DNA of 64,000 bases, taken from contig NZ_CP009288.1 in the NCBI RefSeq assembly GCF_000756615.1, positions 4,650,001 through 4,714,000 on the forward strand. The letters run 5' to 3'. The stretch's first letter is position 1; the number at the start of each line of letters is the position of its first letter. Below are positions 18,008 to 26,345 of the stretch, one piece after another. The position numbers were made by a program, and so were the translations under genes. The DNA comes from Paenibacillus durus (GTDB lineage: Bacteria; Bacillota; Bacilli; Paenibacillales; Paenibacillaceae). The notes beneath the pieces are model-generated. The model worked only from the letters and a program-made list of their open reading frames with translations. It did no database searches and had not been told where the DNA came from.

Positions 18008-18013
18008 ATTATA
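18008..18013 (-). promoter_or_regulatory. TATAAT element upstream of nifE
   Basis: A perfect minus-strand TATAAT lies about 155 bases before the nifE start, downstream of the nifK-nifE hairpin. No convincing -35 is present at 16-18 bases, so this is at best a weak or activator-dependent internal promoter. Confidence 0.25.
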
Positions 18014-18039
18014 ACATATTTTCTCTGAAAATAGGCTGA

Positions 18040-18078
18040 GGGAGCAGATTTATCCAAGATAAATCTGCTCCCTTTTTT
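18040..18078. other. Perfect 15-bp stem-loop between nifK and nifE
   Basis: GGGAGCAGATTTATC and its exact complement are separated by three bases, starting about ten bases after the nifK stop. On the nif (minus) transcript no T-run follows; an A-run precedes the stem. It therefore looks more like a stability hairpin or weak attenuator for the upstream nifB-H-D-K segment. In the opposite direction it is a good terminator (T6). Confidence 0.85.
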
Positions 18079-18087
18079 ACCTATTGA

Positions 18088-19641
18088 TTAACGAACCAAA
18101 TCGCCGAAACCAGATTCGTTGTTGTCTAGCTGATCGAGGACAATATTGACAATCAAGGTCAGCAGGTTCAATGCTCCTTGGTAGCCGATAATCGGATTGC
18201 GATGCATATGATGACGGTCAAAGATCGGGAAGCCTACGCGGACCAGCGGTACTCCTGCATCCTTGGCAGCAAATTTAACGTGCGAGCTGCCGATAGCCAG
18301 ATCAACCGGATCGTTAAGCAGCAGCGAACGCAGGTGCCAAAGGTCTTTGCCTACATAAACAGTTGCTTCGGAACCATAAGGGCTGGTTGCCAGCAGCGCT
18401 TCAACTTCTTCTTTCCACTTCTTGCCATCGAATTCCACATCACCGTTCGAGCACAGAATGTGTACCGGCTCCATGCCGACTTCGAGACAGAATCCGATAA
18501 GTCCAAGCAGCAGGTCAGGGTCGCCGGCAAGAGCAACGCGTTTGCCATGCAGATAAGGATGGCTGTCGGCGTAAGCGTCAACCACGCGTCCGCGTTCTTC
18601 GGTGAGCGATGCAGGAACCGGAAGTCCAGTCAGTTCGCTGATAGCTGCGAGCAGCTTATCCGTAGCTTTTACGCCAAGCGGAGTGGACAAGGAGGAAACT
18701 TGTTGTTTCCAGGTTCCGCTGATATATTCTTGAGTCTTCTTCAGCGTGTATTTTTGCAGTACAAGTGAACCCAGCGCGTTAGCAGCTTTCGGAACATCAG
18801 CAAGCTTCGTTCCGCCATAGTAGTACTCGTATTCGCCAGTAGCCGGGGAATCGTAGTTGCCGCTGTGATCGCCGAGAATCGTGTACTTCGTATCAAAAGC
18901 GTTCAGGATTTTGCGGATTTCCGCAAAGTTGCCTGTGTAAGGCTCGAATCCGAGCAGCACGTTCAGCTTCTCGCCTTCTTCGCCAGTACCCGGAGCAGCA
19001 GTTAGGCCGGAACGGTCAAACAGCTGGTTCAGAATGTTCTTGATCATCGCATCATACCCAGTGATATGCGAGCCGATGAAGCTAGGCGTGTTGGCATACG
19101 TAACAGGGAAATCTTCGGCAATTGCGCCTTTTTGACGAGCATTGCCAATAAAAGCTGTCAGGTCGTCACCGATAACTTCCGCCATACAAGTGGTACATAC
19201 GGCTACCATTTCCGGTTTGTACAGAGCAACTGCATTTTGCAGACCGTCGATCATGTTGCTCATGCCGCCGAATACAGCTGCATCCTCAGTCATCGAGGAA
19301 GAAACGGCTGGCGTAGGTTCTTTAAAGTGACGGCTCAGATGGCTGCGGAAGTAAGAGTTACAGCCTTGGGATCCGTGTACGAACGGCAGCGTTTTTTCAA
19401 ATCCAAGTGCTGCCATAACCGATCCGAGCGGTTGGCAAGCTTTGTGAGGATTGATAACAACGGCTTTACGTTCGAAGTTCTTCTCCATATACTCCGCAGA
19501 TTTGGAGTAAGCGAGCGCTTCTGCTTTCTCTTGATCACTGCAAGGCGCTTCAAATTGTTTCTTGTTTTCACGCTGTTGAACATAGCGTTCTTCCGTAAAC
19601 AAGGTGTTATAATCCGGAATATTCAATCTTTCCTTGCTCAT
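18088..19641 (-). CDS. nifK: Nitrogenase MoFe protein beta subunit
   Basis: Beta chain of dinitrogenase, 517 residues. It shows NPHKACQPLGSVMAALGFE, HGSQGCNSYFRSHLSRHFKE with a P-cluster Cys, CTTCMAEVIGDDL with a second Cys set, and IGSSHVKFAAKDAGVPLVRV. An N-terminal extension of about 60 residues is normal for NifK. Its ATG overlaps the nifD stop by four bases (ATGA), giving coupled one-to-one synthesis of the two subunits. Confidence 0.97.
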   Translation of the reverse strand: MSKERLNIPDYNTLFTEERYVQQRENKKQFEAPCSDQEKAEALAYSKSAEYMEKNFERKAVVINPHKACQPLGSVMAALGFEKTLPFVHGSQGCNSYFRSHLSRHFKEPTPAVSSSMTEDAAVFGGMSNMIDGLQNAVALYKPEMVAVCTTCMAEVIGDDLTAFIGNARQKGAIAEDFPVTYANTPSFIGSHITGYDAMIKNILNQLFDRSGLTAAPGTGEEGEKLNVLLGFEPYTGNFAEIRKILNAFDTKYTILGDHSGNYDSPATGEYEYYYGGTKLADVPKAANALGSLVLQKYTLKKTQEYISGTWKQQVSSLSTPLGVKATDKLLAAISELTGLPVPASLTEERGRVVDAYADSHPYLHGKRVALAGDPDLLLGLIGFCLEVGMEPVHILCSNGDVEFDGKKWKEEVEALLATSPYGSEATVYVGKDLWHLRSLLLNDPVDLAIGSSHVKFAAKDAGVPLVRVGFPIFDRHHMHRNPIIGYQGALNLLTLIVNIVLDQLDNNESGFGDLVR

Positions 19642-21095
19642 ACGCTCGCCCCCTCAGTCTGTACTTTTTCTTTCTTATCAATCAAATTCCATACCGGGTT
19701 GTTCACAGTCATATCCATATCTTTGGCAAAAATCTTGAAGCCATCGAAGCCATGGTACGGACCGCTGTAATCCCAGGAGTGCATTTGACGGAACGGAATA
19801 CCCATTTTGTGGTATACGTATTTTTCCTTAACACCCGATCCCATAAGGTCGATGTTCAATTTTTGAGCGAGTTCTTCCAGTTCATATGCAGTCGGATCGT
19901 CCATGATGATCGATCCTTCTTTCATTTCTGGGAAGGTTCTTTCATAGTCGTCTTTATGAGCAAATTCGTAGCCGGTAGCAACGATTTCCATGCCCAGATC
20001 TTCGTAAGCGCCAATCGTGTGACGGGAACGCAGGCCGCCGATCAGGAGCATAACCTTTTTGCCTTCCAGACGAGGTCTGTATTTGCCGATGATGGCATCC
20101 ATTTGCGGTTTGTATTTGGCGATAACTTTCTCGCAGTTTTCTTGGATCGTTGCGTCGAATTTCGCAGCGATTGCGCGCAGGCTCTCGTAAGTTTTCGACG
20201 GTCCGAAGAAGTTGTACTCCATCCACGGAATACCGTAAGCTTGCTCCATATGCGTAACCATGTAGTTCATGGAACGGTGGCAGTGAATCAGGTTCATTTT
20301 CGCTTTGTGGGCGATTTCCAACTCGTTCAGGGTACCGTCACCGGACCATTGAGCGATTACGCGCAGACCCATTTCTTCCAGCAGGATACGGGAAGCCCAA
20401 GCATCGCCGCCGATGTTGTAGTCACCGATGATATTTACATCGTAAGGACCGGTTTCGGCCAGGTCCGCTTTACCCATTACAAAGTCGCGGATAGCATCGT
20501 TCGCGATATGGTGACCAAGCGACTGGCTGACGCCGCGGAAACCTTCGCAACGGACAGGAACGACTGGCATTTCCAGTTCTTTGGCCATTTTTTTGGATAC
20601 TGCTTCAATATCGTCGCCGATCAGACCGACCGGACATTCGGATTGAACAGAGATACCTTTAGCCAGCGGGAACATTTCCTTGATCTCGCGGCAGATGATT
20701 TCCAGCTTCTTGTCGCCGCCAAAGACGATGTCCGTCTCTTGGAAATCACTTGTGATTTGCATAGCTGTGAAGTTATCGATACCAAGCGTACCGTTCGCAT
20801 AGTTGCGGCGAGTACCCCAACTGTATTGTCCGCAGCCAACCGGGCCGTGAGAGATGTGAACCATATCCTTGATTGGTCCCCATACCACGCCTTTGGAACC
20901 GGCATAGGAGCAACCGCGCGGCGTCATTACGCCTGGACGGGATTTAATGTTCGATTTCAGGGAGCAACTACAGGATTCCTTAGTCTCCTCAGTATTAATC
21001 TGAAAATGCTTCTTACGGTCTTTTTTTGCTTTATCGGGATAGGCTTCCAGTATATCCTCAACTAACTTTTTGTTCGCCTCAATATCCAGTCCCAT
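19638..21095 (-). CDS. nifD: Nitrogenase MoFe protein alpha subunit
   Basis: Alpha chain of dinitrogenase, 485 residues from the chosen start. P-cluster and FeMo-co ligands are in TPRGCSYAGSKGVVWG, HGPVGCGQYSWG, SECPVGLIGDDIE, NLIHCHRSMNYM (the family's Cys275) and RQMHSWDYSGPYHG (His442). The frame is open eleven codons further up to 21128, but the AGGAGG there is only two bases from that ATG. The AAGGAGG eight bases before 21095 is ideal. Six ligand residues intact, so active enzyme is expected. Confidence 0.97.
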   Translation of the reverse strand: MGLDIEANKKLVEDILEAYPDKAKKDRKKHFQINTEETKESCSCSLKSNIKSRPGVMTPRGCSYAGSKGVVWGPIKDMVHISHGPVGCGQYSWGTRRNYANGTLGIDNFTAMQITSDFQETDIVFGGDKKLEIICREIKEMFPLAKGISVQSECPVGLIGDDIEAVSKKMAKELEMPVVPVRCEGFRGVSQSLGHHIANDAIRDFVMGKADLAETGPYDVNIIGDYNIGGDAWASRILLEEMGLRVIAQWSGDGTLNELEIAHKAKMNLIHCHRSMNYMVTHMEQAYGIPWMEYNFFGPSKTYESLRAIAAKFDATIQENCEKVIAKYKPQMDAIIGKYRPRLEGKKVMLLIGGLRSRHTIGAYEDLGMEIVATGYEFAHKDDYERTFPEMKEGSIIMDDPTAYELEELAQKLNIDLMGSGVKEKYVYHKMGIPFRQMHSWDYSGPYHGFDGFKIFAKDMDMTVNNPVWNLIDKKEKVQTEGASV

Positions 21096-21161
21096 TCGTT
21101 GAGCCTCCTTTTCAATTGTGCAGGACATTACCTCCTGCAGGGCATGCTTTGTTTAATTCGG

Positions 21162-21198
21162 TCCAGTGAATGACCGTCTCTCCACTCCATTCACTGGA
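21162..21198. other. 11-bp stem-loop between nifH and nifD
   Basis: TCCAGTGAATG pairs with CATTCACTGGA around a 15-base loop in the nifH-nifD gap. No T-run follows on the nif strand, so a processing or stability role is more likely than termination. Confidence 0.75.
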
Positions 21199-21213
21199 TA
21201 ACTTCTATTGTTA

Positions 21214-21238
21214 AGCGAAGTCTGTTCGCTTTTTTTTA
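21214..21238 (+). terminator. Short hairpin with T8, opposite to nifH
   Basis: AGCGAA / TTCGCT with a five-base loop is followed by eight Ts on the plus strand, immediately against the nifH stop. It reads as a terminator for antisense (plus) transcription; on the nif strand it is an A-run followed by a hairpin. Confidence 0.5.
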
Positions 21239-22117
21239 TTAGTGACCAGCAGCTTCCAGCTTCTTGAGAGCTGTTTCTTCGTCTTCTACCACACCGAAAT
21301 CGATCAGCAGTTGTTCCAGTTCGTCCATTTCGATCGGAGTCGGAATGTTCAGCATTTCGTTGTGCAGGATTTTGTCAGCCAGTTGTTTGTATTCGTTGGC
21401 TTGGTTGTGCTCAGGGTTGTACTGAGTAACCGTCATTCTTCTCAGCTCGGCATGTTGTACGACGTTGTCGCGAGGTACGAAGTGGATCATTTGCGTGTTC
21501 AGACGACGCGCAAGCTCCATGATCAGCTCATCTTCACGGTCGGTGTTACGGCTGTTACAGATCAGGCCGCCCAGACGAACACTGCCGCTTTGTGCATATT
21601 TCAAGATACCGCGTGCGATGTTGTTGGCAGCGTACATAGCCATCATTTCACCGGAACAGACGATGTAGATCTCTTGTGCTTTGTTCTCGCGGATTGGCAT
21701 TGCGAAACCGCCGCATACAACGTCACCCAGTACGTCGTAGGAGATGAAGTCCATACCTTCGTATGCGCCTTGCTCTTCCAGGAAGTTGATGGAAGTGATG
21801 ATACCGCGGCCTGCGCAGCCTACGCCTGGTTCCGGACCGCCGGACTCAACGCAGAGGATGTCTCCAAAGCCAGTTGCTACTACGTCTTCGAGTTCAAGAT
21901 CTTCTACCGAACCCAATTCAGCAGCCATGTGAAGTACCGTTTGTTGAGCTTTCGTGTTCAGGATCAGACGAGTGGAGTCAGCCTTAGGGTCACAGCCTAC
22001 GATCATGATTTTTTGGCCAAAAGTGGTTGCCAGCTGTGCCAAAGTGTTCTGGGAAGTCGTGGATTTACCGATACCGCCTTTACCATAAAATGCGATTTGT
22101 CTTGGTTTCTTACTCAT
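21239..22117 (-). CDS. nifH: Nitrogenase iron protein (dinitrogenase reductase)
   Basis: ATP-dependent electron donor to NifDK, 292 residues. Visible: P-loop FYGKGGIGKSTTSQN at residues 9-23; switch I VGCDPKADST; [4Fe-4S] ligand cysteines in GPEPGVGCAGRG and DVLGDVVCGGFA; and the Arg (in GCAGRG) that is ADP-ribosylated in organisms with DraT. No draT/draG is in this window. AAGGGATG precedes the ATG. It follows nifB after six bases. The acidic C-terminal tail (DEETALKKLEAAGH) is typical of the Firmicute branch. Confidence 0.99.
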   Translation of the reverse strand: MSKKPRQIAFYGKGGIGKSTTSQNTLAQLATTFGQKIMIVGCDPKADSTRLILNTKAQQTVLHMAAELGSVEDLELEDVVATGFGDILCVESGGPEPGVGCAGRGIITSINFLEEQGAYEGMDFISYDVLGDVVCGGFAMPIRENKAQEIYIVCSGEMMAMYAANNIARGILKYAQSGSVRLGGLICNSRNTDREDELIMELARRLNTQMIHFVPRDNVVQHAELRRMTVTQYNPEHNQANEYKQLADKILHNEMLNIPTPIEMDELEQLLIDFGVVEDEETALKKLEAAGH

Positions 22118-22123
22118 GATTAA

Positions 22124-23500
22124 TCATCCCTTCGATATATTAATATTTTCAAAATAGGAACCGTATTTCACACTTTCAAGTATAGCTTCCTGTATTCCGC
22201 CTTTGCGGACCAGGGGCAGTATGCCTGCTTTGTTCAGCGCCGCGCGAGGCGCGTCGCCGATACCGGAGCTGAGGAGAATCCGGCAATCGCTAAGGATTGA
22301 GGTAATCTCTTGAAGCGTTTCGTCTTTGTCTCCGTTGCAATCGGCTGTGCCGTGGCAGTATGCCTGTATCTTCCGGATCCCGATGAATTTCACTTCGGTT
22401 CCGTCGGTATCGAAAATCATGAACTCCGTCGCATGGCCAAAATGCTGGTTGACCTTGTCTCCGCCTCTGGAAGCAACCGCGACTCTTGTCTTCTTGTTCT
22501 CATCAAGAATCGTCCGGCGGTTCTCCTTCGCGATCAGGCGCTGACGGATTTTGCTATCGAGCTCCTGCTGGAACTGTTCTCTTGCATCCAGGTCGATAAC
22601 CGGATCGGCTTCCATCGTTTCCAGTTGGAAATCCTGGTTACGGTCCTGGCCGAGCAGCCCAACCGCGTCGGCGCGGCATTGGCGGCAGTGGCGCATCAGC
22701 TTCGTTCCGCCCTCGCTCAGCTGCTCTTGCAACTGGTTCAGTTCTCTTGGACGAGGAGCCTTGCGTCCGTCCTTCTCATACTGGCTGCCAGGAGCGATAA
22801 TCAGCGGCGTTACATTGTGAAGCGTCGCGCCGAGCTCCTTAACTTTCTTTGATACTTCAACCAGATGCTTGTCGTTGACCCCCGGAATCAGAATCGAGTT
22901 GACTTTGACGAGAATGCCTCGCTTCGCCAGTTCCTCCACGCCTTGAAGCTGACGGCTGATCAGCAGAGCGGCGGCTTCTCTTCCTTCGTAACGCACTCCT
23001 TCATCAAATACCCAAGGATAAATCTCTTTACCGACATCCGGGTCGATGGCGTTGATCGTAATCGTTACGTGCCCGATCCCGAGTTCAACGATTCGATCGA
23101 TGTGCCGGTACAGCGTAAGTCCGTTGGTGCTGAGACAGGTCATCACGTCGGGCACATGCTTCTTGACTCTCGCAAAGGTATCGAAAGTCTTATCCGCATT
23201 TGCAAGCGGATCGCCTGGACCGGCTATGCCGACCACCGACAGCTGCATGAGCTGTGCTGCCACACCTTTTACTTTCCGCTCCGCTTGTTCCGGAGTGAGC
23301 ACCTCACTGACAACCCCAGGTCTGCTTTCGTTCACGCAGTCGAATTTACGGTTGCAGTAGTTGCATTGGATGTTGCAGGCGGGAGCTACCGGGATATGCA
23401 TCCGGGCAAAAAACCGATGGGCTTCCTCGCTGTAGCAAGGATGGCGACTGATATCGTCCTCTGCTGCACTTGATGAACACGACGTCGGCTGCGGCTTCAT
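22124..23500 (-). CDS. nifB: NifB, radical-SAM FeMo-co core synthase
   Basis: Builds the [8Fe-9S-C] NifB-co, the committed step of FeMo-co synthesis. The 458-residue protein has the radical SAM Cx3Cx2C in APACNIQCNYCNRKFDC, the AGPGDPLAN block, HCRQCRADAVGLLG with further cluster ligands, and a C-terminal NifX-like domain (VAVASRGGDKVNQHFGHATEF) from about residue 345. A GTG lies three codons upstream, but AAGGAGG at eight bases supports ATG 23500. First gene of the cluster, behind a roughly 220-base leader. Confidence 0.97.
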   Translation of the reverse strand: MKPQPTSCSSSAAEDDISRHPCYSEEAHRFFARMHIPVAPACNIQCNYCNRKFDCVNESRPGVVSEVLTPEQAERKVKGVAAQLMQLSVVGIAGPGDPLANADKTFDTFARVKKHVPDVMTCLSTNGLTLYRHIDRIVELGIGHVTITINAIDPDVGKEIYPWVFDEGVRYEGREAAALLISRQLQGVEELAKRGILVKVNSILIPGVNDKHLVEVSKKVKELGATLHNVTPLIIAPGSQYEKDGRKAPRPRELNQLQEQLSEGGTKLMRHCRQCRADAVGLLGQDRNQDFQLETMEADPVIDLDAREQFQQELDSKIRQRLIAKENRRTILDENKKTRVAVASRGGDKVNQHFGHATEFMIFDTDGTEVKFIGIRKIQAYCHGTADCNGDKDETLQEITSILSDCRILLSSGIGDAPRAALNKAGILPLVRKGGIQEAILESVKYGSYFENINISKG

Positions 23501-23676
23501 TTTTCCCACCTCCTTAAAGTAATGAGGAGTTGTACTCCCTTGCGCATACTTCGCATCATTCTCGCGTCGGAAGCATGCGCCTAAGTTTTGCGGAGCGTTA
23601 GCTGTTCAATGTTTCACAGCCGGCTTCCTTGGGTAAGCTCCAAGTAGATTATTTGTTAGATAACCTACATCCGACA

Positions 23677-23693
23677 TGTCAGTTTTCCTGACC
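23677..23693 (-). promoter_or_regulatory. Imperfect GlnR-type site downstream of the nif promoter
   Basis: TGTCA-N7-TGACC matches nine of ten fixed positions of the GlnR consensus TGTNA-N7-TNACA. It lies about 27-43 bases after the predicted transcription start, where binding could block elongation or promoter clearance. Confidence 0.5.
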
Positions 23694-23726
23694 TCAACCT
23701 TGCTTGGAAAGCTTTGTTGTACACTC

Positions 23727-23755
23727 ATCATATTTTCAAACCCGTATATCGTCAA
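23727..23755 (-). promoter_or_regulatory. Sigma-A promoter of the nif cluster
   Basis: On the minus strand TTGACG (plus 23750-23755), a 17-base spacer and TATGAT (plus 23727-23732) form a near-consensus sigma-A promoter about 230 bases before nifB. No sigma-54 element is needed or seen, as known for Paenibacillus nif. Start of transcription is predicted near 23720. Confidence 0.8.
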
Positions 23756-23814
23756 TTAGCGTAAACAAGAAAATTTAAGGTATTTCCGCATGTTTGCAGT
23801 TTCGTCAAATCATA

Positions 23815-23831
23815 TGTTAGCATATATGACA
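23815..23831 (-). promoter_or_regulatory. Perfect GlnR operator upstream of nif promoter
   Basis: TGTTA-GCATATA-TGACA is an exact match to TGTNA-N7-TNACA. Its centre is about 103 bases upstream of the predicted nif start, a position suited to activation. GlnR is the known nitrogen regulator of nif in Paenibacillus. Confidence 0.8.
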
Positions 23832-24015
23832 TCCACATCTCATGTTTACGTTTTCATATCCCGTTTTCATTGAAAATCAATGTCATTTTACTCCCCGTTT
23901 ACAGTGGCTTAACTGAAAGAATTTCTACATATATCCTCTTATTCTGACAAAAAGAGTGCCGATTCTAGCGAACTCAACTACAAATTATAGAGAGTAACAA
24001 TGAAATCCCCCGCTG

Positions 24016-24044
24016 TTGACAATGTTTCTCAACTAATATATGAT
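24016..24044 (+). promoter_or_regulatory. Sigma-A promoter of the TerC-family gene
   Basis: TTGACA, a 17-base spacer and TATGAT, with predicted start near 24051, directly ahead of the manganese riboswitch. Confidence 0.85.
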
Positions 24045-24079
24045 CTTTCTAGGCATAAACTAAGTAAACCGAATATCCC

Positions 24080-24177
24080 GTAAAGGGGAGTAGCTGATAA
24101 ATAAAGTCGTCAGTACGAGAATGTAACCATTTCTCCGGCTTTATTGGCAATAACCTATTGTTAGCGAGACCTTTACC
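24080..24177 (+). ncRNA. yybP-ykoY manganese riboswitch aptamer
   Basis: The segment has the conserved parts of the yybP-ykoY motif: AAAGGGGAGTAGC at the 5' side, AAAGTCGTCA, CCGGCTTTATTGG and TTAGCGAGACCTTTACC at the 3' side, with GTAAAGG and CCTTTAC closing P1. This RNA binds Mn2+ and usually controls Mn exporters. Its 3' P1 strand is also the first arm of the following terminator, so ligand binding should prevent termination. Confidence 0.95.
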
Positions 24178-24228
24178 ATTCAGATTGATTCTTTTTTGAA
24201 TTCAATCTGTTTGGTAAAGGTCTTTTTT
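24168..24228 (+). terminator. Riboswitch expression-platform terminator
   Basis: GACCTTTACCA..CAGATTGA pairs with TCAATCTG..TGGTAAAGGTC and is followed by TTTTTT. The first arm competes with aptamer helix P1, giving a transcriptional ON switch with Mn2+. Confidence 0.92.
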
Positions 24229-24270
24229 ATATACTTTTGGGTCATCATAAACGCGAGGGAGGTAACAACA

Positions 24271-25101
24271 ATGGATTTTGGATTACTATTGGAGTATGGC
24301 TGGGTACTGCTTGTTCTTGTGGGGCTGGAAGGGCTGCTCGCCGCGGACAATGCGCTGGTGCTGGCAATCATGGTGAAACACCTTCCTGAAGAAACGAGGA
24401 AAAAGGCGCTCTTTTACGGGTTGTTCGGGGCGTTCATCTTCAGGTTCGGCTCGCTGTTCGTCATCTCGTTCCTGGTGGACATCTGGCAGGTGCAGGCGAT
24501 CGGGGCGATTTATCTGCTCTTTATCGCTGCCAACCACATCATCCGTAAAATCATTGCTTCGAGGAAGCCGGTAACTGAAGAAGCGGCGGAAAGCGGCGGA
24601 AAGGAAGACACAGACAGAAAGAAAGGCGGTTTCTGGCTGACTGTCTTCAAGGTGGAACTGGCGGACATCGCCTTTGCCGTCGACTCGATTCTTGCTGCGG
24701 TCGCTCTGGCCGTTGCGCTTCCGCCAAGCGGTCTTCCCGCAATAGGCGGACTCGACGGAGGCGTATTCCTCGTTATCTTTGCCGGGGGCTTTATCGGACT
24801 GGTTATCATGCGCTTTGCCGCCTCTTTCTTCGTCAAGCTTCTTCACTCCCGCCCGGGACTTGAAGTTGCAGCCTTCGTAATCGTCGGTTGGGTTGGCGTC
24901 AAATTGGCAGTCATTACACTTGCGCATCCTTCGCTCGGCATATTATCTGAGGATTTCGCGCACAGCACCTTGTGGAAGGCGACATTCTATATCGTCCTCG
25001 TCCTCATTGCCGCAATCGGCTGGTTCATGAGCAAGCATACTACCGAAGAGAATAATGGTGTAAATCCGGTCCGCGAACTGGATAAGCAGCTTGGGAAATA
25101 A
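24271..25101 (+). CDS. TerC/Alx-family Mn2+ exporter
   Basis: A 276-residue membrane protein of the TerC family (YkoY/YceF type, manganese efflux in bacilli). It has about seven to eight helices and the family's acidic intramembrane residues in LEGLLAADNALVLAIMV and VELADIAFAVDSILAAVA. The open frame starts earlier, but GAGGGAGGT before ATG 24271 sets the start. Control by the upstream Mn riboswitch supports an Mn export role. The divergent neighbour is the nif promoter. Confidence 0.93.
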   Translation: MDFGLLLEYGWVLLVLVGLEGLLAADNALVLAIMVKHLPEETRKKALFYGLFGAFIFRFGSLFVISFLVDIWQVQAIGAIYLLFIAANHIIRKIIASRKPVTEEAAESGGKEDTDRKKGGFWLTVFKVELADIAFAVDSILAAVALAVALPPSGLPAIGGLDGGVFLVIFAGGFIGLVIMRFAASFFVKLLHSRPGLEVAAFVIVGWVGVKLAVITLAHPSLGILSEDFAHSTLWKATFYIVLVLIAAIGWFMSKHTTEENNGVNPVRELDKQLGK

Positions 25102-25126
25102 GCAAACTTCCTAATTAATCGACACA

Positions 25127-25169
25127 AACAAGCCCGTTTACGCTTATTGCAGCGTAAACGGGCTTGTTT
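25127..25169. terminator. Bidirectional terminator
   Basis: An 18-base perfect stem (AACAAGCCCGTTTACGCT and complement) with a six-base loop is flanked by A-rich and T-rich ends. It lies between the convergent TerC and rlmN genes. Confidence 0.92.
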
Positions 25170-25277
25170 GTTTAAATAAACCCTATGATGGAAGGAATCA
25201 ATCTGTATCCCTTGAAGATGTAAGGTAGGTGTGATATATACGTAAGTTATTTCAACTTGCCGACCCCACAATAACCA

Positions 25278-26345
25278 TTATCCCAGTGCCGATGCCTTAA
25301 TCTGCTTGCTGCGCAGTTGTCCACAGGCTGCATCAATGTCCGTTCCCTGCTCCAGACGGGTGCTGACGCTCACACCTTGTTTTTTTAGCGTATCGAAGAA
25401 AGCCCGAACTGTCTCCCGGTCACTGCGCTGATACTGGCTGTGCTCATCAACCGGGTTATAAGGAATTAGGTTCACGTTGACGAGCGGGCCATAACCGGCA
25501 ATCAGCTTCGCCAGCTCAAGAGCATGTTCCTGCTGGTCGTTCACATCCCGGAGCAAAATATATTCCAGCGTCGTTCTCCGCTTCGTCTTCTCCAAATAGT
25601 AGTCAATCGCATGCATCAGTTTCTCGATCGGAATGGCGCGATTGATCTTCATGATGCGGCTACGAAGCTCATTATTCGGCGCATGCAGGGAAATGGCCAG
25701 ATTCACCTGAAGGTTGCGGTCGGCAAATTCAATGATTTTGTCCGCAAGGCCGCTGGTCGAGACGGTGATATGTCGTCCGGCGATGTTCAGCCCCTTCTGA
25801 TGCTTGATAATCAGCAGAAAATCTACCATATTCTCAAAGTTGTCAAACGGCTCGCCGATGCCCATGACGACAATGTGGCTTACCGCTTCACCTTTCCCCA
25901 TACGGTCCAAATCCATCTGCACCTGCATAATCTGCTCCACAATCTCCCCGGAAGACAAGTCCCGGCTCTTGGACAACAGCCCGCTTGCACAGAAGCTGCA
26001 CCCGATATTGCAGCCGACCTGAGTCGTTACGCAAACGGCCAGCCCGTATTTTTGCCGCATCAATACCGTCTCGATCAAATTTCCGTCCGGCAGCCGGAAC
26101 AGAAATTTCACCGTGCCGTCTATCGACTCCTGCTTTATGTGCTCGGTCAAGGTCCGGATGGAAAAATGCTCGTCCAGCTGCTGCAAGGCGTCCTGATGCA
26201 CATCCTCCATTTGCGAAAAATCCGTTACCCGCTTTATATACAGCCAATCCCACACCTGCAGAGCCCGGAATTTACGGTGTCCGCGCTCCAGCAGCCATGC
26301 CGCCAACTGATCAAAGGTCAATCCATAGATGGAAGTTTTGCTCAT
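25278..26345 (-). CDS. rlmN: 23S rRNA (adenine2503-C2)/tRNA A37 methyltransferase
   Basis: Radical-SAM enzyme that methylates C2 of A2503 in 23S rRNA and of A37 in some tRNAs. The 355 residues contain the cluster motif CNIGCSFCASG, the GEPFDNFENM block, ISLHAPNNELRSRIM and the C-terminal catalytic Cys in GTDIDAACGQL. An AGAGGAT site precedes ATG. Length is typical. It is monocistronic between two terminators. Cfr, its resistance paralogue, is not indicated. Confidence 0.96.
   Translation of the reverse strand: MSKTSIYGLTFDQLAAWLLERGHRKFRALQVWDWLYIKRVTDFSQMEDVHQDALQQLDEHFSIRTLTEHIKQESIDGTVKFLFRLPDGNLIETVLMRQKYGLAVCVTTQVGCNIGCSFCASGLLSKSRDLSSGEIVEQIMQVQMDLDRMGKGEAVSHIVVMGIGEPFDNFENMVDFLLIIKHQKGLNIAGRHITVSTSGLADKIIEFADRNLQVNLAISLHAPNNELRSRIMKINRAIPIEKLMHAIDYYLEKTKRRTTLEYILLRDVNDQQEHALELAKLIAGYGPLVNVNLIPYNPVDEHSQYQRSDRETVRAFFDTLKKQGVSVSTRLEQGTDIDAACGQLRSKQIKASALG

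Noticed and set aside
19752..21065. 437-codon plus-strand ORF opposite nifD
   Set aside because: Exact antisense of nifD; composition is a mirror of nifD codons, there is no ribosome site, and no family is recognisable.
21242..22123. 293-codon plus-strand ORF opposite nifH
   Set aside because: Full-length mirror of nifH caused by its codon use; no start signal or known motif.
23501..24015. Sigma-54 (-24/-12) nif promoter
   Set aside because: No GG-N10-GC element with an upstream activator site; a near-consensus sigma-A promoter is present.
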